Below are positions 61,856 to 64,000 of a stretch of 64,000 nucleotides of DNA, one piece after another; position 1 is the stretch's first letter; every line of letters begins with the position of its first letter. The stretch covers positions 1,674,001 to 1,738,000 of the forward strand of contig OY970326.1 in the NCBI GenBank assembly GCA_963717155.1, written 5' to 3'. The notes under the pieces are model-generated. The model did no database searches. It was not told where the DNA came from and worked only from the letters and a program-made list of their open reading frames with translations. The stretch comes from G963717155 sp963717155 (GTDB lineage Bacteria; Actinomycetota; Thermoleophilia; Gaiellales; JALYLC01). Both the position numbers and the translations under genes were made by a program.

Positions 61856-62278
61856 GTGAGCGACCGTTTGACTGAGAGCGAGGGGCGCCGGGTGGACCCA
61901 GCACGCGCGAGGAGGATCGCCCGGTTCAACAAGCGCTTCACCAACCGCGTGACGCGCCCGCTGGCTCCGTACCTCCCGGGCTTCGGCGTCGTCGTCCATA
62001 CCGGCCGCGCGTCGGGCCGCACCTACGAGACGCCCGTCAACGTGTTCGCCCACGGCGAGGACTTCGTCATCGCCCTTACCTACGGGATCGAGTCGGACTG
62101 GGTCAGGAACGTCCAGGCCGCAGGCGGCTGCGACCTGATCACGCGACGCACGCGCTACCGGCTGTGCGACCCGGAGATCGTCCACGACGAGCGTCGCCGG
62201 CTGGCGAGCGCGAAGACACGTCCGATCCTGCGTCTGCTCGGGGTCGCCGACTTCCTACGCCTGCGACGCGCCGACTGA
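61856..62278 (+). CDS. Deazaflavin (F420)-dependent nitroreductase-family protein
   Basis: 140 residues from GTG 61856. It has RPLAPYLPGFGVVVHTGRAS, GRTYETPVNVFAHGEDFVIA, LTYGIESDWVRNVQAAGGCD, matching the Ddn/DUF385 split-barrel family (TxGRxSGxxRxTPV and GSxxxWVxNLxAxG). Members use reduced F420 to reduce quinones or nitro compounds; some bind other cofactors. It converges with the nuclease-like gene, with two bases between the stops. Confidence 0.85.
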   Translation: MSDRLTESEGRRVDPARARRIARFNKRFTNRVTRPLAPYLPGFGVVVHTGRASGRTYETPVNVFAHGEDFVIALTYGIESDWVRNVQAAGGCDLITRRTRYRLCDPEIVHDERRRLASAKTRPILRLLGVADFLRLRRAD

Positions 62279-62280
62279 CG

Positions 62281-62658
62281 TCACGCCGCGAGGCGACCCG
62301 CGAGGTGGCGGAGGTAGCGCCTGGGGTTGCGGAGCAGCTCCTCGACCTCGCTCGCGCCGAGCAGCTCGACGCGCACCTCGGGATGGCTCTCGGAGAGGCG
62401 GCGCAGCTTCGCCCGCTTCCGGTTCAGCCGGCGCGGACTGCCGCTCGAGACCTCGAGGTAGAGGTCGAGCGCCGGAAGGTAGAAGTCCGGCGAGCATGCC
62501 TCGCGCTCGCGCCCGTCGGGATGGCGGGCGATCACGAACCGGGTCGGCTCGTAGCGCCACTCGACGCGAACACGATCGAGGGCCGCAGCGACGTCGGCCT
62601 CGGCCTCGGTCGCCAGCTTCGGATGTGGCTCCGCCACGCACTCACGGTACCGGCACAC
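62281..62658 (-). CDS. Small PD-(D/E)XK nuclease-like protein
   Basis: About 125 residues from 62658 (a later start at GTG 62637 fits the conserved part better). The core ACSPDFYLPALDLYLEVSSG resembles the PD...ExK catalytic segment of restriction-like nucleases, followed by a basic helix RRLNRKRAKLRRLSE. The usual catalytic Lys after Glu is replaced (EVSS), so catalysis is uncertain. WRYEPTRFVI at the N-terminus is similar to endonuclease-like housekeeping proteins. Possibly a DNA-repair or inactive nuclease; not proven. Confidence 0.6.
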   Translation of the reverse strand: MCRYRECVAEPHPKLATEAEADVAAALDRVRVEWRYEPTRFVIARHPDGREREACSPDFYLPALDLYLEVSSGSPRRLNRKRAKLRRLSESHPEVRVELLGASEVEELLRNPRRYLRHLAGRLAA

Positions 62659-62974
62659 CCGGACGAACCTCTGGCGCGAACCGGTGAAGAACGCGTGATC
62701 GTCCGGAGAAGAACCCGGAAACGAAAGCGCACCGAGTCGGTGGCCGCCTTCGGATCCGGCGCCTCACGTACCGTCGCCTTGCGGCTTCCGTACGCCTGGC
62801 CACCTTCTCTTCCGGTGTCCCCGTGCTCGGTGCGTTGCCAACGCTATCGACCGGGACCCGGCCCCGTCAAGACCCTACGAGCACGAATATCGCACGTAGC
62901 GAGAAAACGTCTTCCGGGCATCCCATCTCGGGGCGAAGGTTGACCGGCGACGTCGTTCTCCGTAGCGTGGCGGC
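62659..62974. other. Intergenic region with a large imperfect hairpin
   Basis: About 316 bases without a plausible gene, between the nuclease-like gene and the DUF6636 gene. GGTGGCC (62739-62745) pairs with GGCCACC (62798-62804). Inside are GTAC-containing arms and a GCC-TTGC-GGC tip, a shape that could be a structured leader RNA. I could not match it to a known riboswitch. Confidence 0.4.
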
Positions 62975-63439
62975 ATGTGGCCGAGACGTCTCCGACAGGC
63001 ACTCCTGGGGGTCATCGTCGCAACGTGCGCGGCCAGCCTGGTCGCCACGGCAGATGCCGCGATGGTGCACTTCAAGAGCCCGAGCGGCAACATCAACTGC
63101 TTCATGTTCTCGACGCAGGGAGGCGTCGTCGACTGCATCGTCCTGCACGCCTCGTGGCCGCATCCGCCGCCCCGCCCGAAGTCGTGCGACCTCGACTGGA
63201 TGCCGTTCGAGGTACAGCTCACGGGCCGCCATGTCGTGGTCGGCGGCTGTCGAGGCGACATCGGGCCGCGGTGTGGCGCGAGCGGGGGTCCGTGCACGGT
63301 CCTCGCCTACGGACGCTCCGTCACGCTCGGAGGGGTCCGCTGCAGCTCCGCACCGACCGGCATCACCTGCCGGCGCATCGCCGGATCGAGACACCCGGGC
63401 TTCCGGCTCGCGCGACAGAACGTCGTCGCGCTCAACTAG
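62975..63439 (+). CDS. Secreted DUF6636 protein
   Basis: 154 residues from ATG 62975. A signal peptide (LLGVIVATCAASLVATADAA) is followed by a small Cys-rich domain with FKSPSGNINCFMFST, VVDCIVLHASWPHPPPRPKS and GITCRRIAG. The FxSPSGNIxC opening and paired Cys define the DUF6636 family of secreted actinobacterial proteins. Probably disulfide-bonded outside the cell. Function unknown. The stop overlaps that of the convergent methyltransferase by eight bases. Confidence 0.85.
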   Translation: MWPRRLRQALLGVIVATCAASLVATADAAMVHFKSPSGNINCFMFSTQGGVVDCIVLHASWPHPPPRPKSCDLDWMPFEVQLTGRHVVVGGCRGDIGPRCGASGGPCTVLAYGRSVTLGGVRCSSAPTGITCRRIAGSRHPGFRLARQNVVALN

Positions 63440-64000
63440 CCACGGCGGCGAGCAGCGTCGAGCGGGGGCCCTCGCGCTGGCCGGCGAGGCGCCAGCCTGA
63501 CGCGGCCAGCAACGCCTCGAACTCGGCGAGTGTCCGCTCGCGCCCGCCCAGCAGGACGAGCATGTTGAGGTCGAGCAGCTTGACGGGGCTCGGCCGAGCG
63601 TCCGCCGGCACGGTCTGCTCGAGCACGAAGAGGCGCCCGTGCTCGCCGGCCGCGCGCCGACACGCGTCGAGGATGCGAATGCCGTCCTCGTCGCTCCAGT
63701 CATGCAGGACCTGGGCCAGGATGTACGCGTCCGCCGCGGGCACCTCCTCGAAGAAGTCGCCCCCCTCGGCGCGTAGTCGTCCGGCGACCCCCGTCGCCTG
63801 GATCCTGATCGCGGCGCGCTCGGCGACCTGCGGAAGATCGAAGCTGACCCCCGTGAGCGACGGGACGCGGTCGAGCAGCGCCTCGAGCAGCGCCCCGTTC
63901 CCGCCGCCGACGTCCAGGACCGATCCGATACCCGACCAGTCCCACTCGAGCAACGGGATCAGCCGCAGAGCCGCGGTCCCGGACATCGCGCGGTCGAAGC
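63432..64000 (-). CDS. SAM-dependent O-methyltransferase, C-terminal part (cut by window edge)
   Basis: An open frame of 189 codons from the window edge. It enters with FDRAM, the motif before the catalytic domain of plant-type/CrtF-like O-methyltransferases. SVLDVGGGNGALLEALLDR (SAM site), GDFFEEVPAADAYILAQVLH and HDWSDEDGIRILDACRR (His general base) follow. LVLLGGRERTLAEFEALLAA and the ending GWRLAGQREG are typical. It methylates a hydroxyl on a small molecule, probably a polyketide-, flavonoid- or carotenoid-like product. The N-terminal dimerisation domain lies outside the window. Confidence 0.9.
   Translation of the reverse strand, partial: FDRAMSGTAALRLIPLLEWDWSGIGSVLDVGGGNGALLEALLDRVPSLTGVSFDLPQVAERAAIRIQATGVAGRLRAEGGDFFEEVPAADAYILAQVLHDWSDEDGIRILDACRRAAGEHGRLFVLEQTVPADARPSPVKLLDLNMLVLLGGRERTLAEFEALLAASGWRLAGQREGPRSTLLAAVAS

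Noticed and set aside
62739..62804. c-di-AMP (ydaO) or c-di-GMP riboswitch before the DUF6636 gene
   Set aside because: The hairpin exists but the conserved core sequences of these RNAs could not be found.

Overview
The window is a 64 kb, very GC-rich chromosomal segment from an actinobacterium. Gene content (HutF-type histidine breakdown, LutABC, the order argC-J-B-D then argR-G-H, F420/Ddn-like enzyme, DUF6636, tig-clpP-clpX-valS-folC run) and style (GTG starts, operons joined by 4-base GTGA/ATGA overlaps) suggest the class Thermoleophilia (Gaiella/Solirubrobacter-like); that placement is inference. No phage, plasmid, insertion sequence or CRISPR array was seen.

Layout. 1-900: partial intradiol dioxygenase, DUF1059 protein, terminator and tRNA-Glu. 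910-10,423: two divergent catabolic operons. The left-facing one holds a class V aminotransferase, an MmsA-like dehydrogenase and a FAD oxidoreductase. The right-facing one holds a class III aminotransferase, a GST, deoC and two aldehyde dehydrogenases. Both are riddled with single-base indels but otherwise conserved, so sequencing error is the leading explanation. 10,438-21,109: a less GC-rich locus for an extracellular amino-polysaccharide. It has a NodC/HasA-like synthase, two de-N-acetylase genes (one about 1,700 codons with two NodB domains and eight Cys-pair repeats) and two facing LamG/jelly-roll proteins. A urocanase remnant sits near its right edge. 21,601-26,856: a MacAB-type export operon with unusual Gly-rich partners. 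26,897-34,042: histidine utilisation (hutF, hutU; divergent hutH) with hutH running directly into lutABC. 34,050-42,527: lysA and the whole arginine pathway from acetylglutamate plus ArgR, with two likely ARG operators. 42,560-47,918: MFS transporter, SAM-I riboswitch-metF, mreB, maf, a 315-bp inverted-repeat element and a PilZ protein. 47,963-58,046: GSA-aminomutase-like enzyme, ndk, membrane proteins, folC, valS, ACT protein, clpX, clpP, tig. 58,129-64,000: tRNA-Leu and tRNA-Arg, an arginase-family enzyme, plsC and assorted small enzymes, ending in a partial O-methyltransferase.

How the genes work together. The arginine block makes arginine under ArgR control. The hut genes convert histidine to N-formylglutamate, and LutABC would feed electrons from lactate or a related 2-hydroxyacid. 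The polysaccharide block would polymerise, export and deacetylate an N-acetylhexosamine polymer at the cell surface. The tig-clp block is a protein quality-control and housekeeping operon. The strongest candidates for something undescribed are the polysaccharide locus with its giant tandem deacetylase, the hutH-lutABC coupling, the FN3-bearing MacA-like adaptor and the 315-bp element.
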